A stretch of DNA of 64,000 nt from Prostheceraeus crozeri (Eukaryota > Platyhelminthes > Polycladida > Euryleptidae), in assembly GCA_907163375.1 (NCBI GenBank), contig CAJQUW010012972.1:62001-126000 (forward strand). The letters are read 5' to 3'. Below the pieces are notes generated by a model. It saw nothing but the letters and a program-made list of their open reading frames with translations. It did not search any database and had not been told where the DNA came from. The translations under genes and the position numbers were made by a program. Positions 48,142 to 59,455 of this stretch are shown here, piece by piece (position 1 is the stretch's first letter; the number at the start of each line of letters is the position of its first letter).

Positions 48142-50614
48142 CTTGCAAAGCCATGTTTGTTTTTTGGTCTTGAACATTAACCTCCACTTCGGCAAGCTTG
48201 ACAGAGATAAAACGATGAACATCACCTTGAACATCCTTTTTGACAAACTTGAATCCTGATTTCTCCAATTCGGTAATAAATGACGCATCTTTAGACAGAG
48301 GACCGACCTTGAATTTACCTGACTCATCGGTTTTCGTCTTGAATAGGGTATGGCTTGTCTTCCTATCCTTGACAACAACCGTAACATCTGAGACCACAGG
48401 GGAAAGAACCCCAATTACGTGTTTACCTTTAAGCACGGTGAATGATGCAGCAATGGGTTTACATTCATTCCCTGTAAGTGTTAGCATTGCCTTATTTGGA
48501 GTGAAAAGACCGGAAGACGAAGATGGCTCAACAATGATAGTGTCTCCAACCTTATACCAAAACGAAGCATCTGATACTTTTTTCGTCTCGTCAACGTATG
48601 AAGGGCGAATCAGAAGTTCTGATGAGTCGAAATCCGACTTTACTTTGACAACTATGTCATCAATAGGACTTTCCAACTCAAAGCGAACTGTTGCTTGATG
48701 TTCATTAGCTATTACGTTGATCCCAGATTCTACACTATTAGTATTATATTTAAATTTCGACTGTTCCAAGCGGTTACACGATTGAAAATGAAGCTCGTAT
48801 TCACCGGGTAGTGCGACGCAAACGTAGTTGATTCCTCGATTCAACTTGATTAACTCTGATTTCGTAGAAGTTTCCAAATGAGTATGCTGAAGCTGCACTG
48901 AGTGAGATGACGTCACGTACATCTTAAAACCGGTTTGCGAAAACTGTAAATTATCTATGTTTTTATCAATGATTTCAATTTTCTTCTGTGTCTCTTTCCA
49001 GCATCTGTCGCCATCTCCGATTGTGACAATATATTTACCAGGAATAATATCGAAGAATTGAAATTGACTCACATGTGAATCATCAGTGATTCTCACGGAT
49101 TTCGTGCCTGAATCTGACACATGAACGAGCTTAACGTCCATCTCCTTGCACTTCACGATGCACACGATGCGACCATAAATCATGGCGCGAAATTGGGAGA
49201 ACTTTAAATTGGTTATTGGTGTTGTTTGAACGACTATTTCTTTTTCTAAAGGCGCTAACTTGATTCCTATTTCTAACTCTGTATCTGTAACAATTGGCTT
49301 CACTGTATATTTTCCAGGCGACAGGTATACACAGAATTCTCCATTTTGTCGTGAAGTAACTTCCTCGATAATTTCCGATTTCTTTGATACAATTAGTTTT
49401 CTGACTCCTTGAACACTCGCTGGTTGATCTACCACCACTCTACCACAAACAGCTACTTTCTGCGGAATTATTGAAGGAAGCTCAGGCGACGTAGGGCTAA
49501 CAATAATTTCCTTGGGTTGAAAATAGTAATGCTGCAATTTTGTCGATAGGATATATTTGCCAGCTAGCATGCCCTCAAGATGAAACACACCGTTATCGGA
49601 AGTCGAGCTCATGAATTTATCGTTAACAAATATTTTCGCTCCTGACAATGGATTTCCACCTTCACTAAGTAAAACTTTACCACTAACGGAGAATCCCGCA
49701 ACTTGAAATACATCTCCTAATTCAAGATGCTCATGCGATACTTTAACAGCAAATTCAGTTGGTATGATGTCAAAAACTATTTTTTCACCTTTATAAAAAG
49801 GAATGATTACATAACTTCCACCGGGAAGAGGAGAAAATTTGAATTTTCCATCTTCACCGGATTCAACAAAGCAAACGAAATTTCTATCCATCATTTGAGG
49901 AATTGTTTCTTTGGTATGATGATGACAATTGTCCAAAGTACTCGCTTCCAGTTTGTCTGTTGAAATGAGAAAAAATTTCACTCCTTTGATTGGCTCACCA
50001 TCAGATGATACTTTGCCTTCGACGTTATAACCCTTAACTATCATATTGCCTTGGAAAACTATATTTGTTGCATTGACTGTGACGCGTACTTGATTAGATT
50101 CGAATATGTACGATTTGTGTTCTGCAATTATTATATATTCACCTGGCAAAACATGTCCGAATGCAAAGTGTCCACCAGCGATTGTTATATTTGTACTCAA
50201 AAGGCTTCGGTCAGAGCCTAGCAGCTTTAAAGCTACGCCACTGGGGCCATCAGTTAACCCTCGCGTAATTACTTGTCCAGCTACGATAAAACCTTTAAAT
50301 ACAAAGTTGTAATCCTTTGAACAAGAGTTCTGATCTGTTACCCTTATTTCATGCATGCTCGGTTCAAAAGACCAACCTGCCGGGGCTTCGAGCTTTAGTA
50401 TATAATCTCCTTTATCATAGATAGGAATAGAATATGCACCATTTGGAAACACTTCCGAAATATCACGTACATTGCTGCCACTTGACAGTAGCTTAATTTT
50501 CATTCGCTCGAACTGCAGTTTCAGCTGTGATTTAACATAACCACCACAGCCTACGGTCATTTGACAACATCCATCTTCTACCAAAAACAGCATCAAGATA
50601 ATATACAGCTTCAT
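48142..50614 (-). CDS. NOMO: NOMO (nodal modulator) first coding exon, 824 codons
   Basis: NOMO is an ER-membrane protein; with nicalin and TMEM147 it forms a module at the back of the Sec61 translocon that helps multipass membrane-protein biogenesis. The exon starts with a signal peptide (MKLYIILMLFLVEDGCCQ) and the conserved VGCGGYVKS at residue 21. It continues with YDKGDYILKLEAPAGWSFEP, NFVFKGFIVAGQV, SSDGEPIKGVKFFLIST, FVCFVESGEDGKFKFSPLPG, IPFYKGEKIVFD and FDIIPGKYIVTIGDGDRCWK, a run of carboxypeptidase-regulatory-like beta-sandwich repeats. These match the nodal modulator family at the expected places along about the first three quarters of the human protein. There is no interruption over 2.47 kb. 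It ends CAAG then GTAAGT, leaving a phase 1 split Gly completed by the exon at 20417. An acceptor-like site sits five bases before the ATG. Confidence 0.97.
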
Positions 50615-50619
50615 TGTAC

Positions 50620-50635
50620 CTGCAAGAAAATCTAC
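50620..50635 (-). promoter_or_regulatory. 3' splice site just upstream of the NOMO start codon
   Basis: The minus strand reads GATTTTCTTGCAG, then GTACA and the ATG. This is a good acceptor, so either a 5'-UTR intron precedes the coding exon or the site receives a trans-spliced leader. No upstream UTR exon was identified. Confidence 0.6.
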
Positions 50636-51605
50636 GATTTAGAAATTGAAAATCCATATCATTGAAGGAATAGTAATCTCAGAGCATCAACTGCATTTAT
50701 GACTGAAGACAGCACTTGCAACCAAAGATGCTCCCTCAAACATCTTGTAACTTGTAAATAAAACAATTAAATAGGTTATCAAGTTGCATCATCTGATGAA
50801 ATATAGGAACAGACTTGAATAGCTGCCATTTCATACAATATCAGGAATAGGCCTAATCAGCAGGCCTAGTTCACATCTCTCAACTTCGACACAACTTACT
50901 ATTTAAAGTTGCAACCACACCCGGGAAAATTTGAGATATGCAATTAGCATGCTAGTGAAATCTAGACGGACATTAATTAACACAACTACTAAAAATCCTG
51001 GAACTGAATCAAATCTGGCATTCAGCAGACTTTCAACAAATGAAATACAGGATATCTACTAGCAATTCGAGGTGGTGCTAGAGCACTGCAGAGCAATCCT
51101 CCAAGCAAAATCGAACACAATTTTTTGAAAAAATTGTGTTTAGATAAACTAAAATACCTTTTCATGAAACAAAACGCAAGCTTATTGACAGCCTTCTCGA
51201 AACTCTAGGGTAAGATTTATTCTATAACTTTACCAAGAGAAGGCTTAAAATATCAAGGGCGTTTTCGAGTACTACTGGAAATTACCTAGGTAGAGATTCG
51301 TGTATAAAGAGTGACTTATTAAATTTTGGATGGTACCCTTATAAACTTATTATATGTACTTCACCTAACTGACCCCTACAAGTAGGCTACATGCTGGGAA
51401 GACAAAAAGCGATGGAAGTGTGGGTTCAATCAAGAAAACATGTTGAAGTATCAACAAAGCGACATGCTTTAAAGTTCATCTGTGACAGCGATACAAAACA
51501 CAACGATAGGGGTATCAGTTCGAAGAAAACATCGAGTCTATGATTTTCTTCGAAATTATAATTGTTCGTGTTTGATCCAAGTGCAACCTGCGCCTTTTAA
51601 TTGAG
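50636..51605. other. Upstream or 5'-intron sequence of NOMO
   Basis: No gene or clear promoter motif recognised. Confidence 0.4.
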
Positions 51606-52110
51606 TTGGCTTAATTTTTCTATGAACAGGAATAATTTGCTTACATTCGTATGACTGATTTATGAATCAGAGGGATCAACAACATCAATTGTTCATATCA
51701 AACTTAATCAATTATTGACATGACATATTGATAGTGATACCTAAAATATTTGTTCACGCCTGCCTCTACTCTTTGGGAATTCTTCACTTTTTAAATTCAA
51801 TTTACGTAAGTGAATAATGGAAATAATTAGTAGCTAAATTACAAATGTAAAATTACATGAAATTCAGTCAGCCGTTGTCGTGTCATACCTATGTGTCTTA
51901 CCAACCAAGCCTCCATTTGCACATGAAAAGTCTGAACTATTTTATTCAGGTGTGATTTAATAATAGCGGTTCGCTAAATATATAACGATCTCGAATATGA
52001 TGAGTGAAATGCAGATGAAAGTTTCTCAGTACCATTTAAAAATACATAGGGGTAGCATATATATATGTGATCCTTGACTGATTATGCTTACCAATCAGTA
52101 ATGAGGCAAC
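51606..52110 (+). repeat. Dispersed repeat, copy 2
   Basis: Same orientation match to 14066..14572, with substitutions and small indels throughout. The match ends near GAGGCAACA on both sides. Here it is not flanked by the long-inverted-repeat arms. Confidence 0.85.
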
Positions 52111-53898
52111 ATCAGACCACTCAGCCGACTCGAACTAAAAAAACGAATCCTTAACTTAGGAAAGCGAAAAAAAGCGAACCCATAATTTTTACATCAAGCA
52201 ATGTAGAATGGCGCTGTAACGACATAATATGATAATAGCGTTATAACGACATACATATTACGAGTATAATGACCATCAAACTATACACTACCGCAAATAC
52301 TACGAACCTGTGCAGATTGAGAATTTTAATTGCCGGTACAAAAATGATAACTTGACGAAGTACCTCCTAGGAGGTATTTTTCTTGCTTCTTGTTCAACGA
52401 TTCGCAAGTTCACCGGACCATATTTATAGATAAACTAGCTTTTGTATTCTATCAATGATCAGACATATAACCAGAAATCGACTTCGATTGCTTCAATTAG
52501 AAAAATAATGTAGATTCCAAGATTGTTCCATAGGATAGTTGAAAAATAGTGCTGAGAAAATCAACAAAAATACTGTTGGAAAATTCAGCAAAATGAAGAT
52601 GATTTTACAATTTCTAATTTGGCTAAGGAAATTTCTCTAACTGCCATGCTTCCAAATAATAAATTAACCGAAAGCTTTTACCTACTTCATTTGAATATTC
52701 CAAAGCATATTGATATTTTCAAGTATTCATTAGACAGGGGTCTGTCAACTAAATCATATCAAGAATGCAGAATCCTTAATTAGGCTTTTAATTAGGCAAT
52801 TATTTTATACAGTGATTGAATATACACAGGTTTCATCTGATAATCACTGTAGTTTTCTTCACTACTCGTGAGCTTAATACATTAGGCCTGTGCTAATGAT
52901 ATTGCTTACCAGGATACATTTTTGTGAAAGAATATGATGTTCATAATTAAGCTATATTACTGACGCAACATTGATCTTACAGTAAGTGGACTTTGTTGAA
53001 AACATTAATTTAGATGTAAAAGCATCAACTTACATATTTACGATCAAGAAAATTGATATTGCGCAATTATGTAGGCCTATAGCGATTAGATAAATATTTC
53101 TAAAAAGGAATTTTACGACAATGGAGGGCTGGCTGCCAAAGAGAGAAAATTATGTAGTCAATGTGTCATTTGAGTGGGTTATTTACAGACCCTTTCCGTC
53201 AAGCTTTTAGCTACAAGTGGGCATATTCCAAAGATCAAAACTACCTCTAATGAGACATATATTAGTACTTTTTCAATCAAACCCTTTCACTGTAATTATC
53301 TAAATCAATAATATCTAATCATCACACAACAATAGTAATATCTAATAATAGTAATAATAGCAAATATCTAAATAATCACATCAATATTCTAAATCTAAAT
53401 TGATGAAAAGCGACGATAAATGACAATATTGGATAAATCGATAAAAATATTTCATAAAAACTATCACGATATACAGCCTACTTCAAAGGCAAATTATCAA
53501 GATCATGCTCCATGCACTTCTACTAAAACATGCAAACAAGTCCAAGCTTTGAATTGAATTGGAAACAGCCAATATTGAACCATATTGACTCTATTTTCGT
53601 CTCCGTTATTTTGTAATAAATAACGAAAACGAAAATAAAATCAACATCTTTCAAAATTGGATCTCTTCAATTCAATTAAAAACATGACAAATATCCAAGA
53701 CAATTTATCTAAAAAATAGTCCAAGCTTTACCATTAAAGGTTCTCATTGTCTTGGATCGTTGACACCACTTTCTAACGAGTAAAAAAACAAAGACATAAA
53801 ATATAATGAAATAAAAGACAGGTAGGCTACATAGAACGGAAATACACGCTTACAAAAGGTAATATTTACATGAATACAAAGGAGAAAAGAAGAAATGA
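52111..53898. other. No gene recognised
   Basis: AT-rich sequence. A small hairpin near 53593..53637 (TATTTTCGTCTCCGTTATTT with AAATAACGAAAACGAAAATA) is the only structure seen. Confidence 0.4.
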
Positions 53899-54410
53899 GA
53901 AATCACACGTCTAAATCACGACCAATACAACCATTCATACATTGTGCCGTCTTTGAGCGGATGTGAATAGCTTCAACTGATTTTCGTACACCAGGATTTT
54001 TAATTAATTTAATATTCGAGTCTATGATACTCCATGACAAGTGCAACACAGCCTCCTTATTCAAAGGATCAATGTCATGACTCTGTATGTGCTTATACAC
54101 CGTAGAATTTTTGTCATGCAAATGATTCAAAAACGAGATCGCATAGTACGACAACTTTCGCCGATATAAATCTTTTGACATATTGTACATGTGACTTGAT
54201 AAATAACAAATTTCACAAAACATTTTCCTGGTGATTCAGCAAACTTACAGCAGCGACAATTAGCAGCACAAGGTGGTCTAATTCGTCTCAGTTGCAATGA
54301 TTGAGATAAGGGCGGCTTATTTCGAAAGATCAAAATTACCTTTGAGTCTAAGCATGAGCGGCGAAGAATACGTCGAGCATTGTCCACAAACCTTTCTCCC
54401 AGATAAGGAA
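53899..54410 (-). pseudogene. Penelope-like GIY-YIG fragment
   Basis: On the minus strand: PPCAANCRCCKFAES, then YQVTCTICQKIYIGESCRTM with RSRF, and in another frame HLHDKNSTVYKHIQSHDI, IIDSNIKLIKNPGVRKSVEA and a final QCMNGCIGRDLDV. This is the Cys-rich linker and GIY-YIG nuclease of a Penelope-like element, a different family from those at 16 and 39 kb. The frame changes once near 54150. Reverse transcriptase is absent. Confidence 0.85.
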
Positions 54411-54421
54411 GTAAGGTTTGT

Positions 54422-56707
54422 TAGTAAAAAAGGCGTTACATTACACGAGAAGCAATATTTTTGAGAAACAGTATCGAACAATATTTCGTATGGTTTGTCG
54501 AAATTGAAGCTATACAATTCTATGTAGCAGCAATAAGGGGAATTTTAGCTGATCTAAAGAGCCATTTCAGATGATTCGCTTGAACACAGAAAGTTATAAA
54601 GTTTCTACAAATTATGACGTGAACAAATATAATCAAAACTGAGATGTACAGTGAAACTTTTGTGTGTAAAAGTCTATCGCGAGAAATATACGTATCATGG
54701 ATCATTTTACTTTCGACAAGTAACATGTAGATAATCATCACTCTCGCACGCACGCGAACATTAAATTTTACATGATCAGATGCAGCGAATATTTGCTGTG
54801 ACGTCTTGTCATTTGATTAAGGCATAAATACTTAAGAATAAAATGACATGCAGTAATAAATATATGATTCCAGCTTCAATAGCGATCATTATCAGTGTAA
54901 AATGAAGAAATGCAAAATTAAAATTAAGATATATTATCTCTCTTTAATCTCGATGAATAGCGCTCCTGCTGTCCTTACCAAACGCAAGGCTTAGTTTGAT
55001 AATAAGTTTGACCAAACTCTGATTGTTTGACAAGGATTCTCATCAAAAATTTCAATGAATGTTTACTGATGATTAATATACAGACCAATACAACACTATC
55101 TGAGCTGCGGTACTTTGACAAACTTGAACTCTGGATGATCTTAACTTGAATGCTATTGAAATTTATGCAAAGATGCCCGCTTTATAAATTTTCATCTCTG
55201 CTGTATGTGATGTGCTACTGAACTTCGAAACAAATATATTATGATCGAGTCATTTACACTTGATCGAAAATCTTGACATTCTTGACAATTGAATATGCAA
55301 CTGACTTACACACACACGTATACTCGTAGAATCCCAAAAATCAAACATGGGAACTATTCGAAATTTAAAGCTGCTTAAAGTCCTGATTAAGCATATCTCA
55401 TATCTCAAGTGTTCGGTTATTAAATGTACTTAAGGAATCAAAAGGATGTAGATTCTTTTTCATTGTTATTTTATTCACTATTTTTCTCTCTACCTTCGCT
55501 TGTTTTTCGATTATTTTCATCTTCCGGTTTAATTCTTCTTCTTCCTCGATCACCGCAGCTTCTCTCTAATTGCGAGCCTCCTGCTCCATTTCTTCAGCCT
55601 TCCTCTTCCTTGCAGTAGCTTCCTTTTGCTTTTCTTCGACACTCGTCAAATCAAACTCCTATTTCTTCAATTTTCTTTCTGGTTAGCTCTCTCTCCGCCT
55701 CAACTATTTTCCTTGTTTCTTCATTTTTCCTCTCTTTGTACGCACTCTTTCCATTTTGTGACATTTGTCGCAATTCGTCTGAAAGGGACACTTTAAAACA
55801 TGCCTTATTCTGCGATTTCAAATATGATTTCGTAAACGTGAGTGCTCACACACCTTGTTGATCCAGACTGATTCGCTTTTTCGCCACTATATCCGACAGC
55901 ATGCTGAAGAGTATTTCGACATCTGAATTCCCGTGAGGAATTATCAAGCAATGGCGAGCTAATTGTTTCAAGATAGGAACGCTCAGTTGGCTGGTGACCC
56001 TCTGCCAAAAACTAGTACAGTCTCATCGTGTAACGGCTCGACCTGAAGCTTGATATCTCGCAATTCACATCTTAATTTTGATAGATCAGCATCTTGAAAG
56101 ACAGTTGAAATCTTCTTTGCCACGTTAGTCGTCCCATGTTTCATAGTAAATGGAGTTTTCCGGGTCAAGGAACCTCAGATTTCTCAGTAATTTATTCGCA
56201 AACGCCAAGCAGTTCACCAGCTGATGTGTACAGGTAACGGCTCGACCTGAAGCTTGATATTTCCCAACTCACATCCTTGAAAGTCATTTGAAAGCTTCTT
56301 AAAAGTCTTTTGTAGAAGGCTGGCACTTGTTCATAAAACCTTCTTGTTGCTGTTCGTAGAGATCAGTTACTAATTTGGAAGTCCTTTCGCCAATAATAAC
56401 GATTTTCCGATCCGGCAGACTAGCATCCGCATTGGAACTTTTCCATGGCTCTTTAGTGCTAATCTGACGCTTCCTTTACATCAAGAGCCATTTGATGAGA
56501 TGATTTGACATACTTTGCCATCAGTCATGTTTGAGGCAAACATCACGCTGGAATATCTTTTTAAATTCTCTCAGAGGTTTCAAAGCTGTGGCCAAGAATT
56601 CTAATGTGCATTCAGTGAGAGGATCTGAAAATCCCTCCTGAATTCTTCGGATTCGATCCTTCGAACACGACGTGCTTGACCTCGCCACAGTTACAGTAAA
56701 AACACAT
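54422..56707 (-). mobile_element. hAT-transposase-like repeat, copy B, main part
   Basis: Parallel to copy A over its length, including the dimerisation-box region (near 55880..55960, encoding the same HGNSDVEILFSML text on the minus strand) and the coiled-coil tail, with substitutions and several deletions. It is interrupted at about 56707 by a LINE; the missing beginning of the element reappears at 62577..62715. Confidence 0.7.
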
Positions 56708-57349
56708 TTTGGACGCTGTGTGCGCCGGTCGTATCTTCAGGTAGCTCCCGTCTAACAATTTCTTTCCTCTTACAACATCGTTCTCCGGAATCCCTCTTGT
56801 AACAAATTTATATCATTCGAATCGCCGCGAGCTGCTCTATTTAACACTTATCACAATCGCTGATCTCTTCAAGTTCTTCTCTAGTGTTTGGACTCAATCA
56901 TTTTGAGTCATTCCAGCCACCCTGAGATCTTTGTTCTTTGTCTACCTTTGACTTCGTTCGCAATTGGGAATTCCTACTACGTCATCTTCACACATTGGAG
57001 TAACTCGCCACACGTACCTGCTGATTGCATCTGTGCTGCTGATACCCTGGGAAGAATCCCCTTTCCTATCTTATTGTGGCCTATCTTATTATTTATCTTA
57101 ATCTGGCCGTGTTTCCATCTCCGAGCCCGCTTACTCAGCCCTTCAGTGAAGTGATTCTACATTAACTTCGCCCCTCACAATCTTCAACAACTCCTCAGGC
57201 TTTCCCACCAAATCCCATGTTTTGGCGAATTACAAGTGAGCGTCTCGCGTGAGCGTGTATTCTGACCTGTCTGTATTCCGGGCGCGCGCCAAGACCTCAT
57301 CACTAACGCTAGCAAATCGCGATTTATCAGGAAGTGAAATCCCTCAAAC

Positions 57350-57425
57350 TGATAGAGTTGTCACAGTGTAGTGGTTCCAATACCTGACTTTCATCCCAAC
57401 GTCCGTGGGTCAACTCCTCAGTTAC
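57350..57425 (+). other. Possible tRNA-like (SINE-head) segment
   Basis: GTTGTCACAGTGTAGTGGTTC resembles a polymerase III A box region and GTGGGTCAACTCCTC a degenerate B box about 45 bases later. The cloverleaf is not convincing. It may be a SINE relic within the LINE leader. Confidence 0.3.
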
Positions 57426-57582
57426 GTTTTTTGGCTTTAATTATCAGTATCAAATATGATTGACTTCTTATTTTTTCTTAGACTGACTGTGCGACCCCAG
57501 CATTTTAACTGAGCTCCAACTCTTTAATACTGAAAAGATATTTATTTCTTTTAGCTCTAATTCTTTTTCCCATGCCCCTGCT

Positions 57583-57702
57583 ATGTGTCCAAATAATTCA
57601 CAGAAAACTTGCTGGTGCAGCAAACCTCCGCACAGTGCCACAGTCGAATGCTCATTATGCAGAAACGAAATCCATTATGAATGTCTAGGTATCTCTGTTT
57701 TG
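57583..57702 (+). pseudogene. LINE ORF1, first half of a PHD finger
   Basis: MCPNNSQKTCWCSKP, VECSLCRNEIHYECLGIS gives the first Cys pair, second Cys pair and the His-x2-Cys of a PHD finger. The final Cys pair (YLCKICLPK) is found only at about 58390, after about 645 bases of unrelated sequence. Confidence 0.7.
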
Positions 57703-58345
57703 GTCAGTTCGAATCATCTCGATGGCGTAGTCAATGTATCTGACTACATGTCCGAGATTTTTCTTTCGAGGCTGCTTTCTTTAAAGCAGGGCCCCGCTTG
57801 AGCGAGTTTGAACGTACAGGAATTAAGGGGCCGAAACGTGAATCTTGCTCAAGTTCCTGCTGATGACCTCTATTGCTTTTGTCCTCATCAACTTTATCAC
57901 AGCATATATCAATTATCTGTTTTAGTTGCACTTCATGTAACCTGTGGGAAAGCCAGATCGGTCCTTTGGAGGGATCAAATTCTTTACTTTTCATTATCTT
58001 CAGCTTCATCTTCTCACTTCGATTGAAGCATTTGCGTAACACCACACGTGGTTGACCAGTTATCCGCATTAGAAATGACAGGTCTGTTTGTAATTGTATT
58101 TGACTGATAGCAGATCGGGATTTAGATAAGTTACAAAGTTTGAAGTATATAAGCAGACACACAAGTGTCATGTCTATAATCACTCCTTTTTAGACGCTAA
58201 TGTCATAAGTAAGTTGTTAGATTTATAATTTTGTTTAAAACGCAGTAATAAGTTATATTTTTTTTCTTCTTTCAGTTTTTAGTTAGGCCTATAGTATTAT
58301 TATTTTTCTTTATGATCTACCGGAGGTTAGCTTCAACCAATTTAA
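57703..58345. other. Foreign insert splitting the PHD finger
   Basis: The protein text jumps from CLGISVL to ELSSLMNQDPGLYLC across this stretch. It has no GT-AG boundaries at the exact join and no obvious inverted ends. A minus-strand frame of 150 codons (57731..58183) includes LRKCFNRSEKMKLKIMKSKE and GPIWLSHRLHEVQLKQI; I do not recognise it. Confidence 0.5.
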
Positions 58346-59455
58346 TTGGAACTGAGCTCCCTGATGAATCAAGATCCTGGCCTATATTTATGCAAGATCT
58401 GCCTCCCCAAAGCGAAGAAAACAACCCGTGACAATCTTACTAAATCTTCCCCTGGTTCCATCCTGTTTGAATTCAAACAGAATGTTTACGATGCTCTGAT
58501 CAGTCCTATACCCTCTGTCAGAATGGAATTATCTGACTTAGAAAAAGTAATTGATGAACGAATGACGAACTTTGAAACCAAGATCATGACATCAGTAGTT
58601 GGTCTTAAATCCTCCGTCAGTCAAGAGATATCGACATATGCTTCAAAAGCTGCTCTACCTCCATCAAACTCCTTTCCCGGTTTCCGACTCCCTACAGCAA
58701 TCAGTAAGTCCAACATGAAAACTAAACGAGCCGATCCTTTGAAAAGTCTTTTGATCGTTAACTTGTCTGATCCCAAGCGTTTCACACCAGCTCTCATAAA
58801 AAAGAATCTAAAACACATACGACCGGACTCCATTACAAGGATCAACCATGCCCGAATTCTACAAAGAAGTGGCAACCTTCTAATCGAAGCCAACACTCCA
58901 GAGGACCGGGATCAGCTTTTAACTGACTGGCCAAAAGACTGCTTCGGACCGAAAGCTCAAATTCATCCTATGAATCATGATAACATGGGATTCAAAAAGT
59001 GGGTTATAGTTAACGGTTTTGATAATGACTCCGATGTCGAACACCTTTGTACCCAAATCCAGCGAGAGTATACTGATACCGAAAACTTTTCTCTTTCCCC
59101 GTGTCGAGAAGGAAGGTCTTATCGATCCCTTAAATTCTCAGTTCAGGACCAACATCAATATACACGTCTCCTTCATTTTGGATTATATGCAGATTTTCGC
59201 CATTGCCAAGTATCACCTTTCGTCCGCCGCCCTATTCGATGCTATAACTGTCAACGATTCGGCCACGTAGCTACAGTCTGTAGATCTTCACCCCGTTGTA
59301 TAAGATGTGGTGATGACGAAGTTAATCACTCCACTCCTTGTCCAAATACCGAGAAATGCTGCAATTGCGGAGAACCTCATAGTGCTAATAGTATCAAATG
59401 TTCAATATATATAGCGCGCTTCGACTCTCTGAAGGAATTTGCTCGCCATGATTGA
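58346..59455 (+). CDS. LINE ORF1 protein with CCHC zinc knuckles
   Basis: The frame starts inside the PHD finger (LYLCKICLPKAKK), passes a helical region with LEKVIDERMTNFETKIMTSV, an RRM-like middle (LKSLLIVNLSDP, WVIVNGFDNDSDVEHL) and ends with CYNCQRFGHVATVC, CIRCGDDEVNHSTPC and CCNCGEPHSANSIKC, three gag-like knuckles. Such ORF1 proteins coat the LINE RNA. The stop overlaps the ORF2 start as ATGATTGA, with the ORF2 ATG at 59448, an arrangement suited to termination-reinitiation. Confidence 0.9.
   Translation: MELSSLMNQDPGLYLCKICLPKAKKTTRDNLTKSSPGSILFEFKQNVYDALISPIPSVRMELSDLEKVIDERMTNFETKIMTSVVGLKSSVSQEISTYASKAALPPSNSFPGFRLPTAISKSNMKTKRADPLKSLLIVNLSDPKRFTPALIKKNLKHIRPDSITRINHARILQRSGNLLIEANTPEDRDQLLTDWPKDCFGPKAQIHPMNHDNMGFKKWVIVNGFDNDSDVEHLCTQIQREYTDTENFSLSPCREGRSYRSLKFSVQDQHQYTRLLHFGLYADFRHCQVSPFVRRPIRCYNCQRFGHVATVCRSSPRCIRCGDDEVNHSTPCPNTEKCCNCGEPHSANSIKCSIYIARFDSLKEFARHD

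Noticed and set aside
48240-48698. Plus-strand frame opposite the NOMO exon
   Set aside because: It is the antisense shadow of a confidently identified coding exon.
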